From the NCBI GenBank assembly GCA_910579395.1, contig CAJTUC010000022.1, positions 1-64,000 of the forward strand: a stretch of 64,000 bases of DNA. Direction: 5' to 3'. The DNA comes from an uncultured Lachnospiraceae bacterium (GTDB taxonomy: Bacteria > Bacillota > Clostridia > Lachnospirales > Lachnospiraceae). The notes under the pieces were generated by a model. It did no database searches, was not told the DNA's origin, and worked only from the letters and a program-made list of their open reading frames with translations. Positions 40,371-49,589 of this stretch are shown piece after piece; positions within the stretch are counted from its first letter, which is position 1; each line of letters begins with the position of its first letter. Both the position numbers and the translations under genes were made by a program.

Positions 40371-40500
40371 AACGTGACCCTTCTGCCATCGGCGGCTGAA
40401 CTGTTACAGAGACATTATACAAATCCCCGGCCGAAATGTAAATATCATATAGAAGCATTTTCCCCTTTTTCTTTTTGCACAAAAATGTTAAAATGATGTC

Positions 40501-42192
40501 ATGAAAATTACCAGAACAAATAAAACTCCAAAGAAAAACAATTTATTTTCCACCAATCTATCGACGCTGCCCAAGGACAGAAGATTTTTGAAATATACAT
40601 TTGGCCTTGGTTTTTTGCTGGCATTGTCCTTTGTCACCGGCAGTATGCTTACCCATGAACACCGTACATGTCGAAGTGAAGTGGAAGTGGTTCAAATGAT
40701 TGCTGTTCTCTGCGTTATGACATTTATGTCATCTATTGTGACAGGGCTGGTTTTAATGCTTTTAACGAAGCTGCGGGATGGCGGGATAAAGAGCCGGGCA
40801 GGCGCAAAAGAATACGACAGCTCGCGGGTGTTTGCTTTTTATGCGGTAGTTATCCTGCTCTGTTGGATGCCTGTTTTCCTGGCATATTATCCATCTGTCT
40901 TTGCATATGATGCGGAAGGGCAGCTTTATCAGGTTCTTGCGCACGATTATAACACCCATCATCCATTATTACATACACTGTTTTTGGGGGCCTTTTTTAA
41001 GCTGGGAGAAAATCTGCCGGGTTCCTATTCCTCGGGTATGGCGCTGCATTCCATCGTGCAGATGTTTTTGATGGCGATGATCTTAGGGTATGTGTTGACA
41101 TTTCTGTATCGTGAGAGGACATCATGGGTGCTGCGGTTATCGCTGCTTCTTTTTTATGCGCTGTTTCCGGCAAACTCTGTTCTTGCAGTCAGCACGACGA
41201 AAGATGTGCTTTTTTCCGGGTTGGTATTGTTGTATGCCGTAAAATCATATCAATGGTATAATGGAAACTGTAAAATGAAGAAAGGATTTGTTCCTTCTTT
41301 CATCCTGATCTCGGTCACGATGCTGCTGTTTCGAAACAATGCTGTCTATGCCTGGCTGGTCTGCCAGCCGTTCCTGCTTTACTTTGCGGGAAAAAGAAAG
41401 GCGCTGAAACGATGTGCGGTGATTGCCGCAGCAACATTTTGTCTGTTCTTTCTGGGGAGCGTTGGACTGAAAGCTGCGGTATCCGCGCGAAACGGCAGCC
41501 CGCGGGAAATAATCAGCGTGCCGCTTCAGCAGATGGCAAGAACGCGGGTCATGCACGAGGAAGAGATAGACGATGAGATGCGGCAGAAACTGGATGCCTA
41601 CCTGGCCCCGGAGTGGGTGTTTGCCGCCTACAACCCCTATCTGGCAGATCCCATCAAGGATCGCGCAAACATTCGTGATGATCCGGCGGGCCTGATGAAA
41701 ACCTGGATGCGGCTGGGGATGCAGTTTCCGATGACTTATGTGGATGCTTTTCTGGATAATTCAATCGGCTACTGGTATCTGGCGGACAAAACGCATTCGA
41801 CCATTTACGGCGTCGGCACGGAGAGCGGTTTCGGATACCTTTCCACGGATAACAGGACGATGCCGGCCGGATACGAGATTGTCAGGCATAGCTATCTGCC
41901 GGGGCTTCGTGCATTCATGGAGCGCATCGTGTCAGACAATGAATATCAGAAAATACCGGTCGTATCCGTTATTTTTGCACCGGCATTTTACTGGTGGATG
42001 CTGTGCTTTTATATTGTCTTTTTTCTGTATCGGAAAGAATACGGAATGCTTGTGCCGGCATTTTTTCTGACAGCATATTATCTTACCCTGCTGTTATCGC
42101 CGGCGGTATTAGTGCGCTACATGTATCCGTTTTTGCTGAGCGGCCCCATGATGTTGTGTCTTGTGAGTGCAAAAAGAGAACATATGGTATGA
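40501..42192 (+). CDS. Polytopic membrane protein, possible GT-C-like glycosyltransferase
   Basis: Protein of 563 residues with about twelve membrane helices. The first cytoplasmic 30 residues are basic. A large loop between about 335 and 480 has conserved-looking motifs (PLQQMARTR, DAFLDNSIGYWY). An early loop after the third helix carries the acidic YDAEGQLYQ followed by HHPLLHTLFLG, reminiscent of the first loop of GT-C enzymes with a catalytic Asp. It resembles the DUF6020-type family of Lachnospiraceae as I recall it. No obvious partner genes. There is little Shine-Dalgarno before the ATG. The function is uncertain. Confidence 0.7.
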   Translation: MKITRTNKTPKKNNLFSTNLSTLPKDRRFLKYTFGLGFLLALSFVTGSMLTHEHRTCRSEVEVVQMIAVLCVMTFMSSIVTGLVLMLLTKLRDGGIKSRAGAKEYDSSRVFAFYAVVILLCWMPVFLAYYPSVFAYDAEGQLYQVLAHDYNTHHPLLHTLFLGAFFKLGENLPGSYSSGMALHSIVQMFLMAMILGYVLTFLYRERTSWVLRLSLLLFYALFPANSVLAVSTTKDVLFSGLVLLYAVKSYQWYNGNCKMKKGFVPSFILISVTMLLFRNNAVYAWLVCQPFLLYFAGKRKALKRCAVIAAATFCLFFLGSVGLKAAVSARNGSPREIISVPLQQMARTRVMHEEEIDDEMRQKLDAYLAPEWVFAAYNPYLADPIKDRANIRDDPAGLMKTWMRLGMQFPMTYVDAFLDNSIGYWYLADKTHSTIYGVGTESGFGYLSTDNRTMPAGYEIVRHSYLPGLRAFMERIVSDNEYQKIPVVSVIFAPAFYWWMLCFYIVFFLYRKEYGMLVPAFFLTAYYLTLLLSPAVLVRYMYPFLLSGPMMLCLVSAKREHMV

Positions 42193-42375
42193 TAGGCGTA
42201 AGTTTATCAGCAAAAGTCGTAAAAATAGACAATAAAAATTAAAAATTGATAAAAAAATTGTGGAATATATACATTTGGGAGGAAATGTGTTAAGATATAT
42301 TCATATTCAAATGAGAATGTCGTTGTCGGCATGGCTTGCGTAAAAAAGTGTGTAAAAGGAGCATGAAAACTGAAT

Positions 42376-43008
42376 ATGGACGTTAGTACAGATAGAAATG
42401 ATATTGACAGTTGGAAAGAGGTAACTCTGATTTATAATTCGGCATTAAAACAGATTTCAACGAAACTGGAAATACTGAATGATGAGTTTCAGCATGTGCA
42501 CAGATACAACCCGATAGAGCATATTAAATCTCGTATTAAAACACCGGAAAGTATTGTAAAAAAATTAAAGAAACATGGTTATGAATCTACGATCGGTAAC
42601 ATGGTGCGGTACGTGAATGACATTGCGGGCATCCGTGTTATTTGTTCTTTTACTTCGGATATTTATCAGATTGCGGATATGATAAGCAATCAAAGTGACA
42701 TTAATGTCATTTCTGTCAAGGATTATATTGTCAATCCGAAGCCGAGCGGGTATAAAAGTTATCATATGCTTGTGACGGTGCCGGTCTATTTGTCAGACCG
42801 CATCGAGCAGACAAAGGTGGAAATCCAGATCAGAACCGTTGCGATGGATTTCTGGGCGAGCCTGGAACATAAAATACATTATAAGTTTGAAGGCAATGCG
42901 CCTGACCGGATCAAAGAGCAGCTTGTGGAATGTTCGAGGATTGTATCGGATCTGGATGACAGAATGCTGAGCCTGAACAAGGAAATACAGAAGCTGGGCG
43001 AAGGATAG
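42376..43008 (+). CDS. Small alarmone synthetase (RelA/SpoT-domain, RelQ/RelP-like)
   Basis: Cytoplasmic protein of 210 residues with only the synthetase domain of the RelA/SpoT family. Characteristic stretches are RIKTPESIVKKLKKHG, NDIAGIRVICSF, PKPSGYKSYHMLV and VEIQIRTVAMDFWASLEHK with its Glu and the Tyr-Lys-Ser-Tyr pocket. It should make pppGpp/ppGpp from GTP or GDP and ATP. No hydrolase or ACT/TGS domain is present. AAAGGAGC lies 12 nt before the ATG. Its TAG stop is also the start of a dispersed hairpin element. Confidence 0.94.
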   Translation: MDVSTDRNDIDSWKEVTLIYNSALKQISTKLEILNDEFQHVHRYNPIEHIKSRIKTPESIVKKLKKHGYESTIGNMVRYVNDIAGIRVICSFTSDIYQIADMISNQSDINVISVKDYIVNPKPSGYKSYHMLVTVPVYLSDRIEQTKVEIQIRTVAMDFWASLEHKIHYKFEGNAPDRIKEQLVECSRIVSDLDDRMLSLNKEIQKLGEG

Positions 43009-43138
43009 TGTGAAGAGAAGTTTTAAGGCTCACAGCATAGACTGTTTCGCCAAGAACTTCTATGGATTTGCAAAGCAAATCTTCTTCACACCGAAGAATG
43101 CCTGAAAAGCACCGTTCTTCCTGACAAACTTGTTTGTC
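43006..43138 (+). repeat. Dispersed three-way hairpin element (copy A5)
   Basis: It starts at the stop codon of the alarmone synthetase gene: TAGTGTGAAGAG. Outer stem GTGTGAAG (43008-43015) pairs with CTTCACAC (43084-43091), enclosing AGAAGTTTT with AAGAACTTCT and the triloop GATTTGC, AAA, GCAAATC. External hairpins follow, including the palindrome at 43123-43138 shared with copy A4. Next to it (about 43180-43214) is a second module shared with 8960-8993. Confidence 0.82.
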
Positions 43139-43275
43139 ATAAGCTTTTGATTTTCGGGAACGTTGTTTGCCTTGTGAATATTGGTGCCAAGACGCTTTCG
43201 GCGTCAGCCCAAAGAGCAGAGTATGTAGCAGATACATGCCCGGCTCTTTTTTGCCTGAAAGGAGAATCGTCATCG

Positions 43276-44619
43276 ATGACAGAAAATAAGAATGATTTTA
43301 CACAGGGAAGTATTGTTTCCAAACTGCTGCGGTTTATGATTCCGATTTTAGGGGCTCTGATTCTGCAGGCGATGTACGGGGCAGTGGACATTCTCGTTGT
43401 GGGATGGTTTGGAACGACGGCCGGAATTTCGGGTGTATCCACGGGAAGCAGTATCGTGAATCTGGTCACTTTCACGATCACAGGACTTGCCATGGGCGTT
43501 ACGGTCGTCATGGGGCAGTATCTTGGGGAAAAGAAACCGGAAAAGGTAGGACAGGTCGTAGGCGGTGCGATATGCCTGTTTCTGGTATTGGCTTTTATCA
43601 TTGCGGCAGCTATGCTGGTGTTCGCAAGACCGCTTGCGGTTTTGATGCAGGCGCCGGAGGAAGCGCTGGACCTGACGGTATTATATGTTCGTATCTGCGG
43701 CGGCGGAATCTTCTTTATCATTGCATACAATGTACTTAGCAGCATTTTCCGGGGAATCGGTGATTCTAATATGCCGCTGCTTTTCGTGGGCATCGCGTGT
43801 GTTGTGAACATTGTGGGTGATCTGTTGTTCATTGCAGTATTTCACTGGAATGTGGCAGGCGCCGCGCTTGCAACCGTGATGGCACAGGCGGTCAGCGTTA
43901 TTTTATCCATTTTGATCATCAGAAAACGGAAGCTACCGTTCATTATGAAAAAAGAGTATATCCGCTTTAATCCCGAAATCAAAAAATTTGTGCGCGTGGG
44001 AACGCCGATCGCCTTTCAGGAGGTTTTGACGCAGCTTTCTTTTCTGGCATTGTGCGCATTTATCAACAGACTTGGTCTGGACGCTTCTTCGGGTTATGGT
44101 GTGGCGAATAAGATTGTAAGTTTTGTAATGTTAGTGCCCGGTGCACTCATGCAGTCCATGGCTTCCTTTGTTGCTCAGAATGTGGGTGCGGGCAAGGAAG
44201 ACCGTGCGAAAAAAGCAATGGCGGCGGGTATGCTCATCGGATGCAGCATCGGCGTTTTTATCACCGTTTTATCCTTTGTCCGCGGAGATCTGCTTGCAGC
44301 AGCATTTTCAAGCGATGCGGCAGTCATTGCGCGCGCAGCGGAGTACTTAAAAGGTTTTGCACCGGAAGCGGTCGTGACGGCGATTCTGTTCAGTTTTATC
44401 GGATATTATAACGGACATTCTAAGACCTTATTCGTCATGCTGCAGGGAATTGCCCAGACTTTTATCGTGCGTCTGCCCATGTCCTGGTTCATGAGTATCC
44501 AGCCGGATGCGAGCCTCACGATGATCGGTCTGGCGGCGCCCTGCGCAACGGTATTTGGAATCGTGATCAATGTTTTCTATTATGTGAAAATGAGCCGGGA
44601 AATGAAGACTGTACCATAA
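43276..44619 (+). CDS. MATE family efflux transporter
   Basis: Twelve-helix exporter of 447 residues related in pattern to the MATE gene at 10605 but clearly a different subfamily. It starts TQGSIVSKLLRFMIPILGALILQAMYGAVDILVVGWFG, and the second half begins FQEVLTQLSFLALCAFINRLG. The start at 43276 follows AAAGGAG by 11 nt; the open frame upstream covers repeat sequence and is not used. It lies 267 nt after the alarmone synthetase gene. The substrate is unknown. Confidence 0.92.
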   Translation: MTENKNDFTQGSIVSKLLRFMIPILGALILQAMYGAVDILVVGWFGTTAGISGVSTGSSIVNLVTFTITGLAMGVTVVMGQYLGEKKPEKVGQVVGGAICLFLVLAFIIAAAMLVFARPLAVLMQAPEEALDLTVLYVRICGGGIFFIIAYNVLSSIFRGIGDSNMPLLFVGIACVVNIVGDLLFIAVFHWNVAGAALATVMAQAVSVILSILIIRKRKLPFIMKKEYIRFNPEIKKFVRVGTPIAFQEVLTQLSFLALCAFINRLGLDASSGYGVANKIVSFVMLVPGALMQSMASFVAQNVGAGKEDRAKKAMAAGMLIGCSIGVFITVLSFVRGDLLAAAFSSDAAVIARAAEYLKGFAPEAVVTAILFSFIGYYNGHSKTLFVMLQGIAQTFIVRLPMSWFMSIQPDASLTMIGLAAPCATVFGIVINVFYYVKMSREMKTVP

Positions 44620-44631
44620 AGGTTTCTTAGG

Positions 44632-44832
44632 CAATTGTGAAACTATGCTTTCGATGGCTTCCGCTGTACAAAATAGATAATCACCGCAGGGCACGCTTTC
44701 GCTGCCTGTCGCTCGTAGCAGTGCGTAAGACGTCAAAATACGGCATCTAAGCACCGACGGCTCCCCAGCGTCCTTCTTGTGATTTGACTATTCTGTACAA
44801 CAGTTATTTTGAAATAATGCGTTTCGCAATTG
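44632..44832 (+). repeat. 200-bp nested imperfect inverted-repeat element
   Basis: CAATTGTGAAAC (44632-44643) pairs with GTTTCGCAATTG (44821-44832) with one G-T pair. Inside, 44665-44684 pairs with 44779-44799 (TGTACA and ATAG/CTAT blocks, ending TCAC/GTGA) with one gap. Further short stems lie in the GC-rich centre (for example GTGC with GCAC). It follows the MATE gene. Confidence 0.65.
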
Positions 44833-45062
44833 TTCATAAAAATCTCTATAAATGAGGAGTGCCCAGGCATCTTGCGACACCCGGGCTATTATGAAAAAAT
44901 TTATCTATGTGTTTGTCATTTGTTATTATGTTTATATTATAGACAGAAATTATGAATAAATTATGAATACGGTGTGAAGTTATCGTTAATTCTTATAAAA
45001 AAATAAAAGGAGAAAAAGCGAAACTATAAAAAATGCACAAAAACGAAGGCGATGGATAGCAA

Positions 45063-45091
45063 TTGCGGTTGAACGGCTTTCGTGATATAAT
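45063..45091 (+). promoter_or_regulatory. Promoter of the coiled-coil membrane protein gene
   Basis: TTGCGG (45063-45068), a 17-nt spacer and a perfect TATAAT (45086-45091). The leader of about 185 nt holds an inverted repeat (45093-45110 against 45128-45142) and a second copy of GCAGGAGAAAAACAAG at 45241-45256 (first copy 45096-45111). Confidence 0.65.
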
Positions 45092-45281
45092 CATCGCAGG
45101 AGAAAAACAAGCGACGCGAAGCGGCATTTGTTTTTCTGCGATGGTTAACGAGCAAACGTCCGATGAAATCGGGCAGGAAGCGCTGAAGGCGCGGGTTGCG
45201 AGTTCTATGACAATAGACGCAGTGCTGGCGCACAGCATTTGCAGGAGAAAAACAAGAGACGAAAGAGAAAGGGGCCCCGGG

Positions 45282-45959
45282 ATGGATACTTTTATGGATA
45301 AATTTGCACAAAGGAAAAAAGCGCAGGGCATGATCGATGCCAATGCGGCTGCAGATGCTGCAAATATGGAAAAATTAAAACGTCAGGTAAATGAGTATGA
45401 ACTGTTATTGCAGGAGATGCGCAAAGTCAATTTAAAGACTGCCGAAAATGCCGGGCAGATGAGCAAGGCGATTCAGGCGGGCATCGAGAAGATTGAAGCA
45501 TTTCAGGCCGACAATGCGGCGCACGCCGGACAGGAAAAGATTCTGTCGGAAATCAAAGGACAGTTAGAGCTCCTTTTGGCGGAAGTTAAATTGCAGAATG
45601 AAACGCTTTCTGCGGAAATAAAGAAGCAGAATGAAACACTTTCTGCAGGTATAAAGGAGCAGCAGGAAACGCTTTCGGGAGAGATGAAGGAGCAGATGGA
45701 AGCTTTTCTGCCGGAACTGAAGAAGAAGGTGGAAGAGGCTTCGAAACAATCGGAAGACTTTTTCCATAAAGAGAGCGTGAAGGTTTATCGTAACGTACAG
45801 GCTGCCATGACGGAAGAACTGAATAAACAGACGGAAGCTTTGACCGCATTGCAGAAAGAATCCGGTAAAAGGCAGAAAGCCGTACTGCCGCTTACGATCA
45901 TCATTTTGCTGCTGATTTTGGCGGATATTGCAGTTCGTTTTAATGTTAAGTTATTTTAG
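45282..45959 (+). CDS. Coiled-coil protein with C-terminal membrane helix
   Basis: Protein of 225 residues, almost wholly helical, with a single membrane segment at about 201-220 and a short tail, so it is tail-anchored with the coil in the cytoplasm. The middle has 11-residue repeats (units near NETLSAEIKKQ), encoded by 33-bp units around 45590-45690. Hendecads of this kind form a right-handed coil. The start at 45282 is chosen because GAAAGGGG precedes it; the open frame from 45063 covers leader repeats. The family is not recognised. The flavin reductase gene follows after 15 nt and is probably cotranscribed. Confidence 0.75.
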   Translation: MDTFMDKFAQRKKAQGMIDANAAADAANMEKLKRQVNEYELLLQEMRKVNLKTAENAGQMSKAIQAGIEKIEAFQADNAAHAGQEKILSEIKGQLELLLAEVKLQNETLSAEIKKQNETLSAGIKEQQETLSGEMKEQMEAFLPELKKKVEEASKQSEDFFHKESVKVYRNVQAAMTEELNKQTEALTALQKESGKRQKAVLPLTIIILLLILADIAVRFNVKLF

Positions 45960-45974
45960 TAAGGCGGTTTCGAT

Positions 45975-46544
45975 ATGGCAAAACAAAATTTTAAACCGGG
46001 AAACATGCTTTATCCGCTTCCGGCCGTTCTGGTCAGTGTGGCGGATAAGAGGGGAAACAGCAATCTTCTGACGATTGCATGGACGGGCACGGTCTGTTCG
46101 GACCCGCCGATGGTGTCTATTTCCGTCAGGCCGGAGCGGTATTCGTATCATATGATAGAAGAGACAGGCGAGTTTGTCATCAATCTGACGACGGAAAAAC
46201 TTGCCCGCGCCACCGATTACTGCGGTGTAAAAAGCGGCAAAGATGTAGATAAATGGAAAGAAATGAAGCTGCATAAAATACCGGGTGAAAAAGTAAAGGT
46301 CCCAATGGTGGAAGAAAGTCCCGTTAATCTGGAATGCAGAGTGACGGAGAAAAAGAAACTCGGCTCCCATCATATGTTCCTCGCGGAGGTCGTAGCAGTC
46401 CATGTGGATGAAAGCTACATGGATGAGACGGGCCGGTTTCATTTGAACGACGCAAAGCCGCTTGTTTATTCGCATGGAAGATATCTTTCGACGGGAAAAG
46501 AAATCGGCTTTTTCGGGTACAGTGTTCAACGTAAAAAGAATTAA
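45975..46544 (+). CDS. Flavin reductase family protein (flavoredoxin-like)
   Basis: FMN-binding split-barrel protein of 189 residues, close to flavoredoxin of anaerobes: PLPAVLVSVADKRGNSNLLTIAW, then CSDPPMVSISVRPERYSYHMI and FVINLTTEKLARATDYCG, all typical of the family. It transfers electrons from NAD(P)H or ferredoxin to flavin or a partner. AAGGCGG precedes the ATG by about 10 nt. It converges on DinB, and the two stop codons share bases at 46541-46544. No obvious redox partner is adjacent. Confidence 0.92.
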   Translation: MAKQNFKPGNMLYPLPAVLVSVADKRGNSNLLTIAWTGTVCSDPPMVSISVRPERYSYHMIEETGEFVINLTTEKLARATDYCGVKSGKDVDKWKEMKLHKIPGEKVKVPMVEESPVNLECRVTEKKKLGSHHMFLAEVVAVHVDESYMDETGRFHLNDAKPLVYSHGRYLSTGKEIGFFGYSVQRKKN

Positions 46545-47776
46545 TCTGATTTTGGATGGAGCAGGCTGCCACGAACAATGGCGTCGGCTCCATATTTTTG
46601 CCGGATTGAGTCCAGCGCTTTTTCGAGCTGCGCTTCTTTTACCGTTGACAAATGAGGCTTACCGCTGTTCTTCGTTTCCTGCATGGCGGGAAGGTCAAAC
46701 AGGCTGAGCTGCACGGGTTCCTGCGCGGAGAAAAGTCTGGAAGAGCGGATGCCGAGCAGTCGGATGGGGGTGCCGTCCCAGAGTTCGTCGAACAGGGCAC
46801 AGGCAGTACGGTAAATCGTATCGCTGCCGGCGGTCGGGTTCGGCAGCGTTGTCTGATGGGAAACTTTTTTAAAGGTATTGTATTTGATTTCCACACTGAT
46901 CATTTCGGCAGTCTGTTCCGCCCTGCGCAGTCTGCGGGCGACGGATTCGGACAGCTCCAGAAGAAAGTGGATGGCTTCTTCCCTGGTAGCGGCGTCTTTT
47001 TCAAGTGTGATGGAATTGCCGATTCCTTTGGCTTCCGCGGCCTCTGTTTCTACAACGGAATCATCGATGCCGTTGGCATATTCCCAGAGCGTTTTCCCGT
47101 GGCTTTTCAAATGTGCCGTCAAAATAGATAAATCGCTTTTCGCCAGATCTCCTATCGTCATGATTTCCAGTTTGTGAAGCGTTTCGACGCTGGAGCGGCC
47201 GCATAAAAAGAGCGAAGAGACCGGAAGCGGCCACATTTTTTCCTGAATCTCATAAGAAAAGAGAGTATGTGTTAAATCCGGTTTTTTGAAGTCGGAGGCC
47301 ATTTTGGCGAGCACTTTGCGGTCGGAGATGCCGATATTGACCGTAAAGCCGAGCTGTTCCCGTATCTGGGTGCGGATGTGCTCTGCAGCAGCCGTTGGAG
47401 AAGAAAAAAGTTCCTGAATCGGGGTATAATCCATATAGCATTCATCAATGCTGACCTGCTCCAGGTCGGGGCAGATATCGGAAAGAAGCTGCATCATTTC
47501 GTCACTTTTGTTGTTATATAATTTATGGTCTGGGGACTCTATGTGCAGGCCCGGACATTTGCGCATGGCGTTGACGATGGGCTCTCCGGTCACGATGCCA
47601 AAAGCTTTGGCGGGAATGGATTTGGCGAGTACAACGCCGTGCCGCTTTGCCATATCGCCGCCGATGATGGCAGGAATGGTGCGAAGGTCGATCGCAGAGC
47701 CGTGCTGCATCATATCCAGCGCGCTCCAGCTCAGATAAGCAGAATTGACATCAATATGAAAAATGATCTGATCCAT
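46541..47776 (-). CDS. dinB: DNA polymerase IV (Y-family)
   Basis: Translesion polymerase of 411 residues. Palm-domain metal ligands are Asp9 in FHIDVNSAYLSW and Asp111/Glu112 in VSIDECYMDY. The little-finger domain runs from about 245. The N-terminal motif differs from the textbook MDAFFASVE: Tyr14 holds the steric-gate position but it is followed by LSW. This Tyr-Leu-Ser-Trp form occurs in a clostridial branch of the family. GGGGGAGC precedes the ATG. The C-terminus has QLSLF, a standard beta-clamp binding motif (near residue 374). No LexA box is evident upstream. Confidence 0.95.
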   Translation of the reverse strand: MDQIIFHIDVNSAYLSWSALDMMQHGSAIDLRTIPAIIGGDMAKRHGVVLAKSIPAKAFGIVTGEPIVNAMRKCPGLHIESPDHKLYNNKSDEMMQLLSDICPDLEQVSIDECYMDYTPIQELFSSPTAAAEHIRTQIREQLGFTVNIGISDRKVLAKMASDFKKPDLTHTLFSYEIQEKMWPLPVSSLFLCGRSSVETLHKLEIMTIGDLAKSDLSILTAHLKSHGKTLWEYANGIDDSVVETEAAEAKGIGNSITLEKDAATREEAIHFLLELSESVARRLRRAEQTAEMISVEIKYNTFKKVSHQTTLPNPTAGSDTIYRTACALFDELWDGTPIRLLGIRSSRLFSAQEPVQLSLFDLPAMQETKNSGKPHLSTVKEAQLEKALDSIRQKYGADAIVRGSLLHPKSD

Positions 47777-47895
47777 GCCGGCTCCCCCTTTCTTTTAGGA
47801 TTTTCTCTTTTATCGGTTGGAAGAACGCCGCGTTTCAGGAGTTCTTTTCAATCTATTTTACCACGAAACAACAGGAAAAAGGAATGGAATATCTA

Positions 47896-47924
47896 TTTAC
47901 TTTTCAGGGAAATACTGCTAGAAT
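47896..47924 (+). promoter_or_regulatory. Promoter of the M23 peptidase gene
   Basis: TTTACT (47896-47901), a 17-nt spacer and TAGAAT (47919-47924), about 90 nt before the start codon. Confidence 0.65.
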
Positions 47925-48014
47925 ATTAAATGTTACGAATTTGTTACATGATTTGCGCCAGAACGTTTTGGGCGCTGTCCTGATTCGCAGACGGATAAAA
48001 AAAGAGGGATTTTT

Positions 48015-49589
48015 ATGAAATTTATCAGCAGACATTATAAAAAGATGAAAATTGCATATATTAAAGGTGCAGCATTCGCAGCGATGATCGCTGCCTTTGC
48101 CCTGCCTCATTATCAGAAGCTGGAAAGTACGGGAGACAATATTTTTATTGTCAGTCTGAATGGAGAGGAAGTGGGCGTTGTCGGAGATTTGGACAAGATC
48201 GATAACTGCCTGATTGCAGCCAGAAGACAGATTGCCGGTGACAGTGACGAAATGGTGCTGGCAGATGGCGATATTACTTATGAGGGACAAGAGGTACTTT
48301 GGGGAGAAATTGATCACGAGAGTGTCATAATTGACAATATGACAACTGTTCTGCGCGGAAGCGTGAAGGAAACGCTGAACAGGTCTTATACGGTGAAGAT
48401 CAACGAATATACGGTCAATCTTTCCAGTACCGAGGAAGTGCTGGCATTGTTGCAGGCATCTCTTGGAAAATACGATACGGAAAAGGAATATTATGTGGAT
48501 CTTGTCATGGACCCTGCACGGGAACTGAATGTACTCACAACCGCTATTTATGAAAAAGAGGAGGCGGTGGAAGAAGAAAAAGCCATGATCGTGAGCGCCG
48601 GTATCGATGCGGAACTCGATGGTATTTTTGCATCAGTTGAGCCGGAGAAGGAAAAAGATTTTTCCGATTATGAGCTGGGTCTTCAGACCATTCGTTTCGG
48701 TGATACGGTGGAGGTCGTGGAAGCTTATCTGCAGGATTATGAGATCACCTCTTTGCAGGATGCGATAGAGGAAGTGACAAAAGACCAGGAAAAAGAGCAG
48801 ATTTACGAGGTAGTATCCGGCGACACGCTTTCCCAGATCGCGGAACGGAACGAACTTACGCTGGAAGCGCTGATTGCCATGAATGATACGATTGAGAACG
48901 AAAATTCAACCATTCGTGTCGGGGACGAGCTGATCATAACCGTTCCGGAACCGGAGCTTTCCGTGGAGCGTACGGAAGAGGTTTATTACGAGGAAGATTA
49001 TGAGGCGGAAATTATTTATGTGGATAACGATGATTGGTATACGACACAGACGAAAACGCTTCAGGAGCCGTCTGCGGGACACAGAATCGTCGTGGCAGAT
49101 GTATCTTACCGTAATCAGGAAGAGGTCAGCAGGGAAATCCTGAAAGAAGAGATTACTTATGAGGCGGTGCCGAAGATTGTAGAGCGTGGAACAAAGATTC
49201 CGCCAACTTATATCAAGCCGATTTCGGGCGGCAGAATGTCATCTGGCTTTGGCCGGAGAAATGCACCGACGAGAGGCGCGAGCACCTACCACAAAGGTAT
49301 TGACTGGGCAACGCCGACTGGTACGGCAGTTATGGCATCTTCTGCCGGAACGGTCGTCAAAGCAGGCTGGGGAAGCGGCTATGGTTATGTAGTCTATATC
49401 AATCATGCGGATGGCAGACAGACAAGATACGGCCACCTGAGCAAAGTATTGGTAACGACAGGCCAGACGGTCTCCCAGGGCCAGAAAATTGCTCTGAGCG
49501 GAAATACCGGCGTCAGCACCGGGCCCCATGTGCACTTTGAAATTCTGATCAATGGTACGCAGGTCAATCCGCTGAGCTACTTGAATTAA
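48015..49589 (+). CDS. M23 peptidase with LysM and G5 domains
   Basis: Exported cell-wall enzyme of 524 residues. A signal anchor (about 14-35) is followed by a helical and beta region to about 260, a LysM domain (about 263-312, YEVVSGDTLSQIAERN), a G5 domain (about 318-400) and a C-terminal LytM/M23 peptidase (405-524). Zinc ligands are in TYHKGIDWA (His, Asp) and GPHVHFE (HxH), and the fold start is SSGFGRR. The layout matches clostridial peptidoglycan endopeptidases; the intact ligands suggest it is active. GAGGG precedes the ATG. It has its own promoter. Confidence 0.95.
   Translation: MKFISRHYKKMKIAYIKGAAFAAMIAAFALPHYQKLESTGDNIFIVSLNGEEVGVVGDLDKIDNCLIAARRQIAGDSDEMVLADGDITYEGQEVLWGEIDHESVIIDNMTTVLRGSVKETLNRSYTVKINEYTVNLSSTEEVLALLQASLGKYDTEKEYYVDLVMDPARELNVLTTAIYEKEEAVEEEKAMIVSAGIDAELDGIFASVEPEKEKDFSDYELGLQTIRFGDTVEVVEAYLQDYEITSLQDAIEEVTKDQEKEQIYEVVSGDTLSQIAERNELTLEALIAMNDTIENENSTIRVGDELIITVPEPELSVERTEEVYYEEDYEAEIIYVDNDDWYTTQTKTLQEPSAGHRIVVADVSYRNQEEVSREILKEEITYEAVPKIVERGTKIPPTYIKPISGGRMSSGFGRRNAPTRGASTYHKGIDWATPTGTAVMASSAGTVVKAGWGSGYGYVVYINHADGRQTRYGHLSKVLVTTGQTVSQGQKIALSGNTGVSTGPHVHFEILINGTQVNPLSYLN

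Larger units (their letters stand above)
44620..45281. other. Gene-free 662-bp region with nested inverted repeats and a structured leader
   Basis: No gene is supported. It contains the nested inverted-repeat element (44632-44832), an AT-rich stretch (44900-45000), and the promoter and structured leader of the coiled-coil membrane protein (45063-45281). An open frame of 22 codons at 44891 has no ribosome binding site. Confidence 0.65.

Noticed and set aside
44891..44959. Short open frame starting MKKFIYVFVICYYVY
   Set aside because: It is only 22 codons with no Shine-Dalgarno or promoter close by; the AT-rich region makes such hydrophobic runs likely by chance.
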